Assembly (NCBI RefSeq): GCF_005234135.1
Contig: NZ_CP039965.1
Location: 1,479,501-1,543,500 of the forward strand
Reading direction: 5' to 3'
From: Pseudorhodobacter turbinis
Lineage (GTDB): Bacteria; Pseudomonadota; Alphaproteobacteria; Rhodobacterales; Rhodobacteraceae
Length of the DNA: 64,000 nucleotides
Within the stretch, counting starts at the first letter, position 1. Every line of letters begins with the position of its first letter. The notes beneath the pieces were generated by a model, which did no database searches, was not told the origin of the DNA, and worked only from the letters and a program-made list of their open reading frames with translations. The translations under genes and the position numbers were made by a program. This document shows, one piece after another, positions 37,695 to 47,283 of the stretch.

Positions 37695-39113
37695 ATGTTG
37701 AACCCTGCTGACACGGCCTTTCTTGAAACCCTAGCGGCAGCCTTGCCCGAAGGGGTGATTTCAGCGGCAGAGCCCCGCTATCTGGCGGAACCGCGCGGAC
37801 GTGTTACGGGGCAGGCGGGCGGCGTTGCGCGGCCCCGCTCGGCCGAAGACGTCTCGGTGATTTTGGCTGCGTGTAATGCGGCACGTGTTGGGGTGATCCC
37901 TTTTGGCGGCGGTACGGGGCTTGTGGTCGCACAGGTGCGGCCGGACGGCCCGCCGGTTCTGGTACTGTCGTTGGAGCGGATGCGGGCGGTGCGCGCCGTG
38001 CATCCGTCCGAAAACGTGATGGTGGTTGAGGCAGGTGCCACGCTGGCCGAGGTGCAGGCAGCGGCTGAGGAGGCGGGGCGGCTCTTTCCGCTCTCGCTGG
38101 CCAGTCAGGGCAGCGCGCATATCGGCGGCAATCTGGCGACCAATGCGGGCGGGGTCAATGTGCTGCGCTATGGCAATACGCGTGATCTGTGCTTGGGGCT
38201 AGAGGCGGTTTTGCCCGATGGCACGATCTGGCACGGGCTGAAACGCTTGCGCAAGGACAACACCGGATATGATCTGCGCAATCTTTTGATCGGGGCAGAA
38301 GGGACGCTGGGTGTTATTACCGCAGCCAGTCTGAAGCTGTCCCCGATACCAGCGGCGATAGGCACGGCGCTGATGGTGGTGCCAAGCCCTGCTGCGGCGC
38401 TGGAATTGCTGGCGCTGGCGCAATCGCGGCTTGGCGGGCTGGTGTCTGCGTTTGAGCTGATCTCTGGCATGGGTCTGTCATTTCTGGCCGAGACGATGCC
38501 CGAGCAACGCCAACCCTTTGCCCAACCGCCAGAGTGGATGGTGCTGATCGATGTGGGCCTGCCTGATGGGCTGGACCCTGATGCAGCCCTTGCCGGATTG
38601 TTTGAGGCTGCCGCCGAGGCCGGCCTGGTGCTTGACGGCGTTATCGCACAATCGCAGGCGCAGCGGGCGGAATTCTGGTCGGTGCGCGAAAACATCCCCG
38701 AGGGGAACCGCCGGATCGGGTCAATCTCCAGCCATGATATTTCCCTGCCTTTGGGCGAGGTGGCGGGGTTTATTGCCGCGGGGGCACCGGCGCTTGCCAC
38801 GCTGGGGGATTTCCGGATCAATTGTTTTGGCCATCTGGGGGATGGCAACCTGCATTACAATGTCTTCCCCAAAGCGGGAGAGACCCGCGCAGATCATGAA
38901 AACAGCCGTGAGGCGATCAAGACTATGGTGCATGATATGGTTCATGCGCGCGGCGGCTCGGTCAGTGCGGAACACGGGATCGGGCGGCTCAAGGTTGAGG
39001 ATCTGGAGAAATACGGCGATCCGGCCAAACTGGCCGCGATGCGGGCCATAAAGGCCGCGCTTGATCCGATGGGGATTATGAACCCCGGTGCGGTCTTGCG
39101 GGAAGCGCTTTGA
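37695..39113 (+). CDS. FAD-linked oxidase of the D-2-hydroxyglutarate/D-lactate dehydrogenase family
   Basis: 472 residues: an FAD_binding_4 domain (VIPFGGGTGLVVAQ near residue 75; SQGSAHIGGNLATNAGGVNVLRYGNTRD near 137) and a C-terminal FAD-oxidase domain with FGHLGDGNLHYNVFP and SAEHGIGRLK. The His/Asn set in the C-terminal half fits GlcD/D2HGDH-type enzymes. The exact substrate (D-2-hydroxyglutarate, D-lactate or glycolate) is not decided. AAGGAG precedes ATG 37695. It follows the GNAT gene by 25 bp. Confidence 0.9.
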   Translation: MLNPADTAFLETLAAALPEGVISAAEPRYLAEPRGRVTGQAGGVARPRSAEDVSVILAACNAARVGVIPFGGGTGLVVAQVRPDGPPVLVLSLERMRAVRAVHPSENVMVVEAGATLAEVQAAAEEAGRLFPLSLASQGSAHIGGNLATNAGGVNVLRYGNTRDLCLGLEAVLPDGTIWHGLKRLRKDNTGYDLRNLLIGAEGTLGVITAASLKLSPIPAAIGTALMVVPSPAAALELLALAQSRLGGLVSAFELISGMGLSFLAETMPEQRQPFAQPPEWMVLIDVGLPDGLDPDAALAGLFEAAAEAGLVLDGVIAQSQAQRAEFWSVRENIPEGNRRIGSISSHDISLPLGEVAGFIAAGAPALATLGDFRINCFGHLGDGNLHYNVFPKAGETRADHENSREAIKTMVHDMVHARGGSVSAEHGIGRLKVEDLEKYGDPAKLAAMRAIKAALDPMGIMNPGAVLREAL

Positions 39114-39122
39114 TATTTAAAT

Positions 39123-39148
39123 GCCCTACCGGGGTGAACCGGCAGGGC
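39123..39148. terminator. Inverted repeat between converging FAD oxidase and apt
   Basis: GCCCT-a-CCGG / CCGG-c-AGGGC (39123-39132 with 39139-39148), a 9-bp stem with one mismatch, 9 bp after the oxidase stop. No clear T run. It may serve as a shared 3' hairpin. Confidence 0.5.
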
Positions 39149-39242
39149 TGGGGTTAAATGGTCACGTGTTTGCAAGCAGCGACCGGTTTTTCCCGGTTTT
39201 TTCAGATTATGCCGAATTCGTTACCAAATAGTTAATGGTATT

Positions 39243-39776
39243 TCAGAGGCCCTCAAAGGCGCAAAGGGCATGAACCTGCATCCCCATTGCCTCCAGTTTG
39301 GCGCGGCCCCCGAGGTCGGGTAGATCGACCACAAAGGCACATCCGACAACCTGCGCACCCAGCCGTTCAATCAGCTTGATCCCGGCCTCGGCGGTACCGC
39401 CAGTTGCCAGCAAATCATCGACCAAAAGCACCTTCTCGCCGGGGTGGAAGGCGTCGTCATGCACCTCTATCTCGGCCTCGGCGTATTCCAATGTATAGGC
39501 TTGGGAAATGGTGCGCCCCGGCAGTTTGCCCTTTTTGCGCACAGGCACAAAGCCGGTCGAAAGCTGATGCGCCACCGCCCCGCCAAGGATAAAGCCGCGC
39601 GCCTCCAGCCCCGCGACCTTGTCGATATCAAGACCCGCATAGGGTGAAAGAAGTTGGTCCACCGCCATCCGAAACCCGCGCGGATCGGCAAAAAGCGTGG
39701 TGACGTCGCGAAACAGGACCCCCTCATGCGGGAAATCCTTGATCGTGCGGATATAGTCTTTGACGGCTTTGATCAT
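39243..39776 (-). CDS. apt: Adenine phosphoribosyltransferase
   Basis: 177 residues converting adenine and PRPP to AMP. The N-terminal [18 protein letters not shown] and the PRPP loop [17 protein letters not shown] (about residues 117-133) are diagnostic. It lies 27 bp after mtnP on the same strand, so adenine released from methylthioadenosine by MtnP can be recycled at once. ATG 39776. Confidence 0.96.
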   Translation of the reverse strand: MIKAVKDYIRTIKDFPHEGVLFRDVTTLFADPRGFRMAVDQLLSPYAGLDIDKVAGLEARGFILGGAVAHQLSTGFVPVRKKGKLPGRTISQAYTLEYAEAEIEVHDDAFHPGEKVLLVDDLLATGGTAEAGIKLIERLGAQVVGCAFVVDLPDLGGRAKLEAMGMQVHALCAFEGL

Positions 39777-39803
39777 ACATTGCTTTCGGTTGTGAATGGT
39801 AGG

Positions 39804-40664
39804 TCAGAGCATGCGGCCGGCGATAACATCCAGCTTGGCCAGCAAATCAGGATCGCGGGCAGAGGGGGCTGTCATGATCGCATGGTCAAGCGCGCGGTCG
39901 CAGCCATGCGGGCAGGGCGCACGATCAGCCCCCAAAAGCGTGGGCAGGCGGGCGATCATATCCTTGGCGTGGCCGGAGTTGGCAGTCAGGGTGGCGATCA
40001 CCTCGGCCACATCCACCGCGCCGTGATCCTCATGCCAGCAGTCGAAATCGGTGACCATCGCGACAGAGGCATAGCAAAGTTCTGCCTCGCGGGCGAGTTT
40101 TGCCTCGGGCATATTGGTCATGCCGATCACATCCGCCCCCCAAGCACGGTAAAGCCGTGATTCCGCCAACGTGGAAAACTGCGGCCCCTCCATCGCCAGA
40201 TAGGTGCCACCCTGATGCACCTGCACCCCCGTGGCCGCCTGCGCACAGGCCGCCCCCAGGCGGGGACAGGTGGGCTGGGCCACAGAGACATGCGCGACAC
40301 AGCCGGTGCCGAAAAAGGATTTCTCCCGCGCGAAGGTGCGGTCAATGAACTGATCGACAATCACAAAATCACCGGGCGCGTAATCTTCGCGCAAGGAACC
40401 GCAGGCCGAAACCGAGATAACATCGGTGCAGCCCAGCCGTTTGAGCGCATCAATATTGGCGCGGTAGGGCACATCGGTGGGCGACAGCCGGTGCCCGCGA
40501 CCGTGGCGCGGTAAAAACGCCATTGGCACCCCGTCCAGCCGTCCCACAAGGATCTGATCCGAGGGCGCGCCCCAAGGAGTTTTCACCTTGACCCATGACG
40601 CCCCCTCCAGCCCTGCAATCTCATAAAGGCCAGAGCCGCCGATAACACCGATCATGGTTTCCAT
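39804..40664 (-). CDS. mtnP: S-methyl-5'-thioadenosine phosphorylase
   Basis: 286 residues of the purine phosphorylase family II, splitting MTA into adenine and methylthioribose-1-phosphate. Motifs: IGVIGGSGLYEI, FLPRHGRGHRLSPTDVPYRAN, VSACGSLRED, GGTYLAMEGPQFSTLAES and GMTNMPEAKLAREAELCYA. ATG 40664 has AAGGAG 8 nt upstream. It forms a small purine-salvage operon with apt. The other mtn genes are not visible. Confidence 0.95.
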   Translation of the reverse strand: METMIGVIGGSGLYEIAGLEGASWVKVKTPWGAPSDQILVGRLDGVPMAFLPRHGRGHRLSPTDVPYRANIDALKRLGCTDVISVSACGSLREDYAPGDFVIVDQFIDRTFAREKSFFGTGCVAHVSVAQPTCPRLGAACAQAATGVQVHQGGTYLAMEGPQFSTLAESRLYRAWGADVIGMTNMPEAKLAREAELCYASVAMVTDFDCWHEDHGAVDVAEVIATLTANSGHAKDMIARLPTLLGADRAPCPHGCDRALDHAIMTAPSARDPDLLAKLDVIAGRML

Positions 40665-40732
40665 GCTTGCCGCTCCTTTTTGTCCAAGGCTCACGATAGG
40701 GCGCAGGCGGCGGGCCTGAAAGGGAAAAATCC

Positions 40733-41323
40733 ATGTTCTGCCATTCGGTCTTGCATATGCTGCGCTTGCGTGTTTCTTGCGCTGGGGGTTCAGCGCAAAG
40801 GACGGCATCCTTGTACAAACTGGAACAAGAGACCGAAGCCGACGGGTGGGAGGTAGAGGCGCTATATGATCTGTGCTTTGCACCGGGTCGCACGGCGCTG
40901 TCCTCGTACCGTTTGCGGGAAGGGGTGCGCACGATTGCAGCACTCAGTCTGGTTTTGCGCGATGAGGGCGGGGTTCTGGCCGCTGCAATCCGCTATTGGC
41001 CGGTCAGGGTCGGGGCGGATGATGTGCTGTTGTTGGGGCCGATCGCCGTTCATCCGACCCGTCAGGGCGAAGGGCTGGGCGCGCTTTTGATGACCGAAAG
41101 CCTTGATCTGGCCCGAAACCTGGATTGGGACCGCGTGCTTTTGGTGGGGGATGCGCCCTATTACAACCGATTCGGCTTTACCAAGCTGGAAGGGGTGGTA
41201 ATGCCGCCGCCCACCAATCCCGACCGTGTCTTGGGCTTGTCGTTGCGGCAAGATGCATGGCGTGGTGTTCAGGGGCAGGTGGAGCGTGCTGCTTGTTTTG
41301 CGCCCAACGGCACATTACCTTAA
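40733..41323 (+). CDS. GNAT-family N-acetyltransferase (YhbS-like)
   Basis: 196 residues. GNAT core with the acetyl-CoA binding loop LGPIAVHPTRQGEGLGALLMTESL (about residues 100-123) and VLLVGDAPYYNRFGFTKLEG, a pattern of the YhbS subgroup. ATG 40733 has an AAAGGGA site about 7 nt upstream; a later start near 40811 would remove about 26 poorly conserved residues. It is divergent from mtnP. Substrate unknown. Confidence 0.83.
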   Translation: MFCHSVLHMLRLRVSCAGGSAQRTASLYKLEQETEADGWEVEALYDLCFAPGRTALSSYRLREGVRTIAALSLVLRDEGGVLAAAIRYWPVRVGADDVLLLGPIAVHPTRQGEGLGALLMTESLDLARNLDWDRVLLVGDAPYYNRFGFTKLEGVVMPPPTNPDRVLGLSLRQDAWRGVQGQVERAACFAPNGTLP

Positions 41324-41327
41324 GCGT

Positions 41328-42104
41328 ATGGAACAGGAAATTACCGCCCATCTGCCCGTGCTGCACAACCACGACCCGCTGCCCGAGATTTCGGCGCTGG
41401 CGGCGCGACAGCTGCGCGCCGACGGGCCATTGATGCGGGTTATCAACAAGTTTGGCGGCAAGATCGAAGCACAGATGGCGCATCTGCCCGCCGGACTGCG
41501 CGGCCAGATCGAAAGCATCACGACCCAAGCCCTGACCCGTGCCGTCAGCCTTGCGCAGCATGGGCGCAACGCGCCGGATTTCGGGCCACGCGGGGCCCCT
41601 GCGTTGGCTGCCTTGACGGGGGCAGTTGGTGGGGTAGGCGGGATTGCGACCGCCCTTGCCGAATTGCCGGTGACTGTCACCGTTATCTTGCATGCCATCC
41701 TGCGCGCAGCCGAGGCCGAAGGCTTCGACACAAGCTTGCCCGAGGTGCGGGCCGAAGCCCTGCGTGTGCTGACGATGGGCGGGCCGCTGGCGGATGATGA
41801 CGGGATCAACACCTCATTTATCGGAGCGCGGATCACACTGACGGGCCCCGCCTTGCACAAGCTTTTGGCCAAGATCGTGCCGGGCTTTGCCACAGTTCTG
41901 GGCCAGAAACTTGCCGCGCAATCGATTCCGGTTTTGGGTGCGGTTTCGGGGGCGGCGCTGAATACGGCCTTTCTGACGCATTACCGCGAATTGGCTCATA
42001 TCCGTTTTGGCCTGCTGCGCCTGACTGCATTACACGGGGCGGAACCTGTTCGCACCGCGTTTGAGCAGGAGCTGCGCGCGCAAAAGCGGCTTAAGGCGCG
42101 CTGA
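41328..42104 (+). CDS. EcsC-family protein
   Basis: 258 residues resembling the EcsC family (named for a Bacillus gene next to an ABC exporter, function unclear). Two glycine/alanine-rich hydrophobic segments are present (ALAALTGAVGGVGGIATALAELP, in the family usually near residue 90, and IPVLGAVSGAALNTAFL near 210). The ATG lies 4 bp after the GNAT stop, so the two genes are probably cotranscribed. It ends 4 bp from the convergent epimerase gene. Confidence 0.8.
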   Translation: MEQEITAHLPVLHNHDPLPEISALAARQLRADGPLMRVINKFGGKIEAQMAHLPAGLRGQIESITTQALTRAVSLAQHGRNAPDFGPRGAPALAALTGAVGGVGGIATALAELPVTVTVILHAILRAAEAEGFDTSLPEVRAEALRVLTMGGPLADDDGINTSFIGARITLTGPALHKLLAKIVPGFATVLGQKLAAQSIPVLGAVSGAALNTAFLTHYRELAHIRFGLLRLTALHGAEPVRTAFEQELRAQKRLKAR

Positions 42105-42107
42105 TAT

Positions 42108-43256
42108 TCAGCGCCGGGTTTGCCACAGGCCCGCGCGGGCACCTTCGGTAACGAAAACAGCCAGATGGTACAGCAACCGCGATAGCGCGGCATCCCAAAG
42201 GGTATTTCCGTTTTCATCGAGCTGGTTTACCCAGTCGGCGGCATCCGTGGCACTGATGTAGCGCGTGAATATCACCTCGGCGCAGGTCTTGGCCGCGGCC
42301 TTTGCATCGGGATCACCGCTCTGGACAAATTGCGCGGCATAGACCTTGCCTGCCTCGGTCAGGGGCCACAAAAGATGCGAGGCCTCGGTCACATTCCCCT
42401 TGGCGTCAAGTGCATCATAGGGCGCGCCGCCTAACGGGCCGTGGTGGCGTATACCGTGGGTTTCGACAAAGCGCTGCATCCGGCTGGCCAATGCAAGCGG
42501 GGCGGGGTTGCCGCTAAAACCGGCAAAGCGCCGCAACAGCCAGGCCCATTCAAATTGATGTCCCGGCTCGCGCCGCGCGCCATCCACCGTGCGCAATGGC
42601 AAAAGATCCGGCGCAACGAATTCACGCACAGCGCCGGTTGCCGCATCAATAAGGTGTCGCTCTGCCAGATCAACAAAGCCCGCAGCACGGTCCAGCCAGA
42701 CCTGTGCGCGGGTCATCTCATGGCATTGCAAGAGCGCCTCCAGCATATGCATATGCGGGTTTTGCGAGCGTAGCGTGTCACCCTCTGCGCCCCGGTCATC
42801 CTCCCATAAGGAGCCGTCCGGCGCGGTCAGATGGTCATGGATAAAGCCCCAGCAGGCGTCGATATCATTCGTGCTGACCAGTGTCGGGTCCGCACGGTGC
42901 AATGTCGCCATCGCCAGCAAGACAAAGGCTTGGTCATAGCTACGCCGCAAATGGCCATCCGCCGCCGTGGATTGACGAAAGCCGCCGTCATTGTCGCGCA
43001 GCTGCACCAGCATATAGGCATAGACCCGCCGTGCCGCCTGCAGCAGCCCCGGCGTGCCGTTGGTCAAGTGCAGATGCGCCAAGGTGAAAATGATGCGCGC
43101 TTGTGTCAGGGTGGTTGCGGGGGCGTCAGGCGCGCCTAAGCTTTCGACCACGGGGGCAGGACCGTCGCCTGCAGGCAAGGCCCGCGCCAGCCAAGCGGGC
43201 ATGAAGTCTGATGCAAAGCGGTCCGGGCTATGCGCCGAGGCGTTGGTTACTGGCAA
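42108..43256 (-). CDS. AGE-family sugar epimerase/isomerase
   Basis: About 382 residues of the N-acylglucosamine 2-epimerase superfamily with the alpha6/alpha6 barrel pattern. Active-site type segments: RSYDQAFVLLAMA, NPHMHMLEALLQ, EPGHQFEWAWLLRRF and TEASHLLWPLTEAGK, which supply the conserved His/Glu/Arg residues. The start is unsure: TTG 43256 has AAAGGA 9 nt upstream; TTG 43274 and ATG 43202 are alternatives. It is the last gene of uxuA-uxuB. Known relatives isomerise mannose, glucosamine derivatives or cellobiose; a role in uronate feeding is inferred only. Confidence 0.85.
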   Translation of the reverse strand: MPVTNASAHSPDRFASDFMPAWLARALPAGDGPAPVVESLGAPDAPATTLTQARIIFTLAHLHLTNGTPGLLQAARRVYAYMLVQLRDNDGGFRQSTAADGHLRRSYDQAFVLLAMATLHRADPTLVSTNDIDACWGFIHDHLTAPDGSLWEDDRGAEGDTLRSQNPHMHMLEALLQCHEMTRAQVWLDRAAGFVDLAERHLIDAATGAVREFVAPDLLPLRTVDGARREPGHQFEWAWLLRRFAGFSGNPAPLALASRMQRFVETHGIRHHGPLGGAPYDALDAKGNVTEASHLLWPLTEAGKVYAAQFVQSGDPDAKAAAKTCAEVIFTRYISATDAADWVNQLDENGNTLWDAALSRLLYHLAVFVTEGARAGLWQTRR

Positions 43257-43281
43257 GGTCTGCGGTCCTTTCAAGGGCTGG

Positions 43282-44724
43282 TCAAAGGGGCTCTTGGGCG
43301 ATCGCTCGGGTCATGCCACGCGCCAGCATGATTTGCAGCCGATCGGTGCAAGCCTGCCGAAAGCTGGGGTTTTCCTTCAAGGCCTTGGGGAACAGATCGG
43401 GCAGGCCGATCAGGGCATCGCATATGGCCCCGGCAGTGGTGGCACCCTTCAGCGCGGCGTGAATTTCTGCCGCGCGCGGGTCGCGCAGGTCATAGGGCCG
43501 CCCCTGTTCATCAATGCCGGTGCAATAGCGCATCCAAGCGGCTGTCGCAAAAGCAAAGGCATCGATGTCGGTGCCTGCCTCCAGTGCGGGGGCAAAAATC
43601 CGTTGTGGCAGTTTTTCGGTGCCATCCATGGCGATTTGATAGGTTTGATGCGCGATAGAGCGGTTGGCAAACCGGGCCAGAAGCGCATGGCGGTAGGCAT
43701 CCAGATCAATATCCCCCAATGCGCCCAAACCCGCCGCTGCGGCCTTCATGTGACGATCCACCAAGGCGACCAAAGGGGCATCCTGCATCGCATCGCGTAC
43801 AAATTCATGCCCCGCGATGAAACCGGCATAGGCGATCAGCGAATGCGCCCCGTTCAGCATCCGCAGCTTCATCCGCTCATAGGGGGCGACGTCTTGGACG
43901 AAAAGCGCGCCTGCCGCGTCCCATGCGGGGCGACCTTGGGGGAAATTATCCTCTATCACCCATTGGGAAAACGCCTCGCATTCAATGGCGGCGGTATCCG
44001 TCACACCAAAGAGATCCTTGATGCGGTCCGCCGTGGCATCGGTTGCCGCAGGGGTGATCCGGTCGACCATGGATGAGGGGAAAGCGACATTGGCTGCGAT
44101 CCATTCCGCCAGCCCCGCATCAATACGGCGGGCAAAGCCCAGAACACCTGCGCGCAGCAAGGCACCGTTTTCCGGCAGGTTGTCGCAACACAGGATGGCA
44201 GGGGCGGGAAGCCCTGCCTTTTGCCGCCGCCGCAAGCCCTCGACCAAAAGCGCCAGAACGCCGTTGGCATGGCGCGGATCCTTCAGGTCGCGGTCAACAT
44301 CGGGGTGGGCGGGGTCAATATCCATCGCGGCGCGGTCAATGCCATAGGCTTTTTCGGTAACCGTCAGCGTGATCACCCGGATCTCGGGGCGGGCCAGTGC
44401 GGCGCGAACCGCTTCGCTATCGCGGGCGGCGGCAAGCGTTTCACCGATTGCGGCGATCACGCGGGTCCGGTCGGTATCGGCCCGCTCGGTCAGGGTGAAA
44501 AGCCCGTCTTGGGCGGCCAGCGCGTCAATGATGTCAGTGGAGCGCAGGCTGACACCCAGAATACGCCAATCGCCCCCCTCTGCGGCAAGCGCGTCGTCGG
44601 TATAGGCCGCCTGATGCGCACGGTGAAACGCCCCGAGGCCCAGATGCAGGATGCCGATTCCATGTGCCTCTGGATCATAGGCAGGGAGTAGCGATTGCGG
44701 CAGGGTGTTAAGGCAAAGCCGCAT
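43282..44724 (-). CDS. uxuB: Mannitol-dehydrogenase-family oxidoreductase, D-fructuronate reductase
   Basis: 480 residues of the long-chain mannitol dehydrogenase family: an NAD-binding N-terminal domain (GILHLGLGAFHRAHQAAYTDD; LTVTEKAYGI) and a C-terminal catalytic domain (RMLNGAHSLIAYAGFIAGHEFV with the conserved lysine/asparagine/histidine set). Tight coupling to uxuA (TAATG junction) favours fructuronate reductase (D-mannonate:NAD oxidoreductase) over mannitol dehydrogenase. ATG 44724. Confidence 0.9.
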   Translation of the reverse strand: MRLCLNTLPQSLLPAYDPEAHGIGILHLGLGAFHRAHQAAYTDDALAAEGGDWRILGVSLRSTDIIDALAAQDGLFTLTERADTDRTRVIAAIGETLAAARDSEAVRAALARPEIRVITLTVTEKAYGIDRAAMDIDPAHPDVDRDLKDPRHANGVLALLVEGLRRRQKAGLPAPAILCCDNLPENGALLRAGVLGFARRIDAGLAEWIAANVAFPSSMVDRITPAATDATADRIKDLFGVTDTAAIECEAFSQWVIEDNFPQGRPAWDAAGALFVQDVAPYERMKLRMLNGAHSLIAYAGFIAGHEFVRDAMQDAPLVALVDRHMKAAAAGLGALGDIDLDAYRHALLARFANRSIAHQTYQIAMDGTEKLPQRIFAPALEAGTDIDAFAFATAAWMRYCTGIDEQGRPYDLRDPRAAEIHAALKGATTAGAICDALIGLPDLFPKALKENPSFRQACTDRLQIMLARGMTRAIAQEPL

Positions 44725-45932
44725 TACAGGCCCGCCCCGTGTTCCAGCGCCCGCATCACGCCGCGCAATTCAGCCAAGCCCTTCAACCGCCCAATGGCCG
44801 GATAACCGGGCTGCGGCTTGCGCGACAGGTCGTCCAGAATATCCTGCCCGTGATCAGGTCGGAACGGGATAGAGCAATCCACGCGCCCCATATCGCGGCG
44901 GCGCTTTTCCTCGGCCAGAACGGCTTTGACCAAGGCCACCATATCGGTGTCCCCGCCCAGATGCTCTGCCTCAAAGAAAGAGCAGGGCGTGGTGTCGCTG
45001 TCGCGTTTGATGTTGCGCAGATGCAAGAAATGCACGCGGTCGCCCAAGCGCTCCATCATCCCCGGCAAGTCATTGTCGGGCCGCGCCCCCAAAGAGCCGG
45101 AACATAAGGTCACCCCATTCGCGGGCAGATCAACCGTATCCAGTATCATGCGGTAATCGGCCTCGGTCGACATCACGCGCGGCAGGCCCATCAGCGGGAA
45201 TGGAGGATCATCGGGGTGACAACACAGGCGCAGGCCCAGCCTTTCGGCCTCGGGGGCAACCTCGGTCAGGAAATCAATAAGATGTTTGCGCAGGGTGTCG
45301 GCGGAGATGTCGGCATATTCGGCAAGATGGGCGCGCACATCCTCAAGGCTGAAACCTTCGGCAGCCCCCGGCAGGCCGAATATGATATTGCCCATCAAAG
45401 CATCCCGCCGCGCCTGAGACATTGCGGCAAAACGGGTTTCGGCCTCGGCCGCCACACCTTCGGGAAAGTCATCGGCGGCCCCTTTGCGCCCGAGGATATG
45501 GATATCGAAGGCCGCGAAGTCATAAAGGTCAAACCGCATCGCCGTGCCGCCATGACCCACCCGCCATGCAAGATCCGTGCGCGTCCAGTCCAGCACCGGC
45601 ATGAAGTTATAGCAGATCACCTTGATCCCGGCTTCGGCCAGATTGCGCAGGCTGGCGCGGTAGGCGTCGATATGATTGCGCCACGCGCCTTGCTGCTTTT
45701 TGATGTTTTCGGACACCGGCAGGCTTTCGACCACATCCCAACGCAGCCCCGAGGGGCTGCCATCGCGGCGGGTCGCTATTTGGGTCTGGCGAAGTTTGAT
45801 TTCCTCGGGCGACCAGACCTGTCCGGTAGGGATGTGGTGCAGCGCCGAGACGACACCCTCCACACCCGCTTGCAGCATATCATCAATCGACACCCCGTCA
45901 GTCGGGCCGAACCAACGCCAAGTCTGCTGCAT
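44724..45932 (-). CDS. uxuA: Mannonate dehydratase
   Basis: 402 residues, dehydrating D-mannonate to 2-keto-3-deoxygluconate. The opening MQQTWRWFGPTDGVS closely matches UxuA, and CHPDDPPFPLMGLPR carries metal-site residues. VHFLHLRNIKR is also typical. Of three in-frame ATGs, 45932 has GGAG 6 nt upstream and aligns with the family start. It is first of uxuA-uxuB-epimerase. UxaC and a KDG kinase are not in the window. Confidence 0.95.
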   Translation of the reverse strand: MQQTWRWFGPTDGVSIDDMLQAGVEGVVSALHHIPTGQVWSPEEIKLRQTQIATRRDGSPSGLRWDVVESLPVSENIKKQQGAWRNHIDAYRASLRNLAEAGIKVICYNFMPVLDWTRTDLAWRVGHGGTAMRFDLYDFAAFDIHILGRKGAADDFPEGVAAEAETRFAAMSQARRDALMGNIIFGLPGAAEGFSLEDVRAHLAEYADISADTLRKHLIDFLTEVAPEAERLGLRLCCHPDDPPFPLMGLPRVMSTEADYRMILDTVDLPANGVTLCSGSLGARPDNDLPGMMERLGDRVHFLHLRNIKRDSDTTPCSFFEAEHLGGDTDMVALVKAVLAEEKRRRDMGRVDCSIPFRPDHGQDILDDLSRKPQPGYPAIGRLKGLAELRGVMRALEHGAGL

Positions 45933-46031
45933 CGCCATCTCCATTCCGCTTCATAAAAAAGCTAGCATGGAGTGATGGCGCAAACAAGTATGGTAGTATG
46001 CGAGTTCGGGTGGCGCCCTGTTTCCCTGAGA

Positions 46032-47129
46032 TCAGCCAGAGAAGAGGAAGTGCAGGACGTCGCCGTCTTTTACCTCATAAGTCTTGCCCTCGACGCGGAA
46101 CTTGCCTGCCTCTTTGGCGCCGGCTTCGCCCTTGCCTGCGATATAATCGTCATAGGCGATGGTCTCGGAACGGATAAAGCCTTTTTCAAAGTCACCATGG
46201 ATGACACCTGCCGCCTGCGGGGCAAGGGTGCCCTTTTTGATGGTCCAGGCGCGGGCCTCTTTCGGGCCGATGGTGAAATAGGTCTGAAGCCCCAAGAGGT
46301 CATAGCCCGCGCGGATAAGACGGTCCAGACCGGCCTCTTCCAGCCCCATTTCGCCCAGAAACATCTCTGCTTCCTCGGCGTCAAGCTGGCTGATCTCTTC
46401 CTCAATGCGGGCGGATATCACAACCATGCCAGCGCCTTGCTTGGTGGCCATTTCCGCCACGCGTGCCGATTGGGAATTGCCATTCGCGGCCGAGGATTCC
46501 TCAACATTACAGACGAACAGCACGGGTTTGGAGGTCAAAAGCTGCAAAAGCCGCCAGTTGCGCGCGTCATCCTCAGTCACCTCGACCGAACGGGCGGGCT
46601 TGCCCTCTTCCAGCGCCACCTGCGCCAGTTTTAGCAAACGCACCTGATCGCCCGCATCCTTGTCGCCGCCCTTGATCTTGCGCGCGAGGTTGGCCAGACG
46701 GCGCTCAATCGATTCCAGATCGGACAGCATCAGCTCGGTCTCGATGGTTTCGGCATCGGCAACGGGGTCGATCTTGCCCTCGACATGGGTGATGTCATCA
46801 TCTTCAAAGCAGCGCAAAACATGGGCGATGGCGTCACATTCGCGAATGTTGGCCAAAAACTGGTTGCCCAACCCCTCACCCTTGGAGGCACCGCGCACAA
46901 GGCCCGCAATATCGACAAAGGTCATCCGTGTCGGGATGATCGCCTTGGAGCCTGCAATCGCGGCCAGCTTTTCCAGTCGCGCATCTGGCACAGCCACATC
47001 GCCGACGTTCGGCTCAATCGTGCAGAACGGAAAGTTCGCCGCCTGTGCTGCGGCCGTACGCGTCAATGCGTTGAACAAGGTAGACTTGCCCACATTCGGC
47101 AGCCCGACAATCCCCATGCGAAAGCCCAT
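46032..47129 (-). CDS. ychF: Redox-regulated ATPase YchF/Ola1
   Basis: 365 residues of the Obg-related ATPase family that binds ribosomes. G1 is [18 protein letters not shown] (residues 6-23), G3 is [20 protein letters not shown], and the NKxD position is non-canonical (CNVEE), which explains ATP preference in the family. A coiled-coil arm and a C-terminal TGS domain ([10 protein letters not shown] to [11 protein letters not shown]) are complete. ATG 47129 has GGAGA upstream. Divergent from trpA. Confidence 0.96.
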   Translation of the reverse strand: MGFRMGIVGLPNVGKSTLFNALTRTAAAQAANFPFCTIEPNVGDVAVPDARLEKLAAIAGSKAIIPTRMTFVDIAGLVRGASKGEGLGNQFLANIRECDAIAHVLRCFEDDDITHVEGKIDPVADAETIETELMLSDLESIERRLANLARKIKGGDKDAGDQVRLLKLAQVALEEGKPARSVEVTEDDARNWRLLQLLTSKPVLFVCNVEESSAANGNSQSARVAEMATKQGAGMVVISARIEEEISQLDAEEAEMFLGEMGLEEAGLDRLIRAGYDLLGLQTYFTIGPKEARAWTIKKGTLAPQAAGVIHGDFEKGFIRSETIAYDDYIAGKGEAGAKEAGKFRVEGKTYEVKDGDVLHFLFSG

Positions 47130-47283
47130 GATCTTCTCTCCATCCGTTTCACCGCCCTCATAGGCCGAAACACGGGTTATCTGCAAGCGGGCAGGGCTTC
47201 TTGTGCCGAAACAGCGCCGAGGGCCATTGATTTTCGCGCCGCCTTTGGGCAAACCTTGGCGCAACATATATAAGGACGCCAGA

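Noticed and set aside
39215..39240. CtrA-like site (TTAC-N7-TTAA)
   Set aside because: It lies 3' of two converging genes, where a promoter operator makes no sense, and one half is imperfect.
45945..46031. Direct repeat TATGGTAGTATG upstream of uxuA as a GntR operator
   Set aside because: Too short and not palindromic; no match to known UxuR/ExuR sites.
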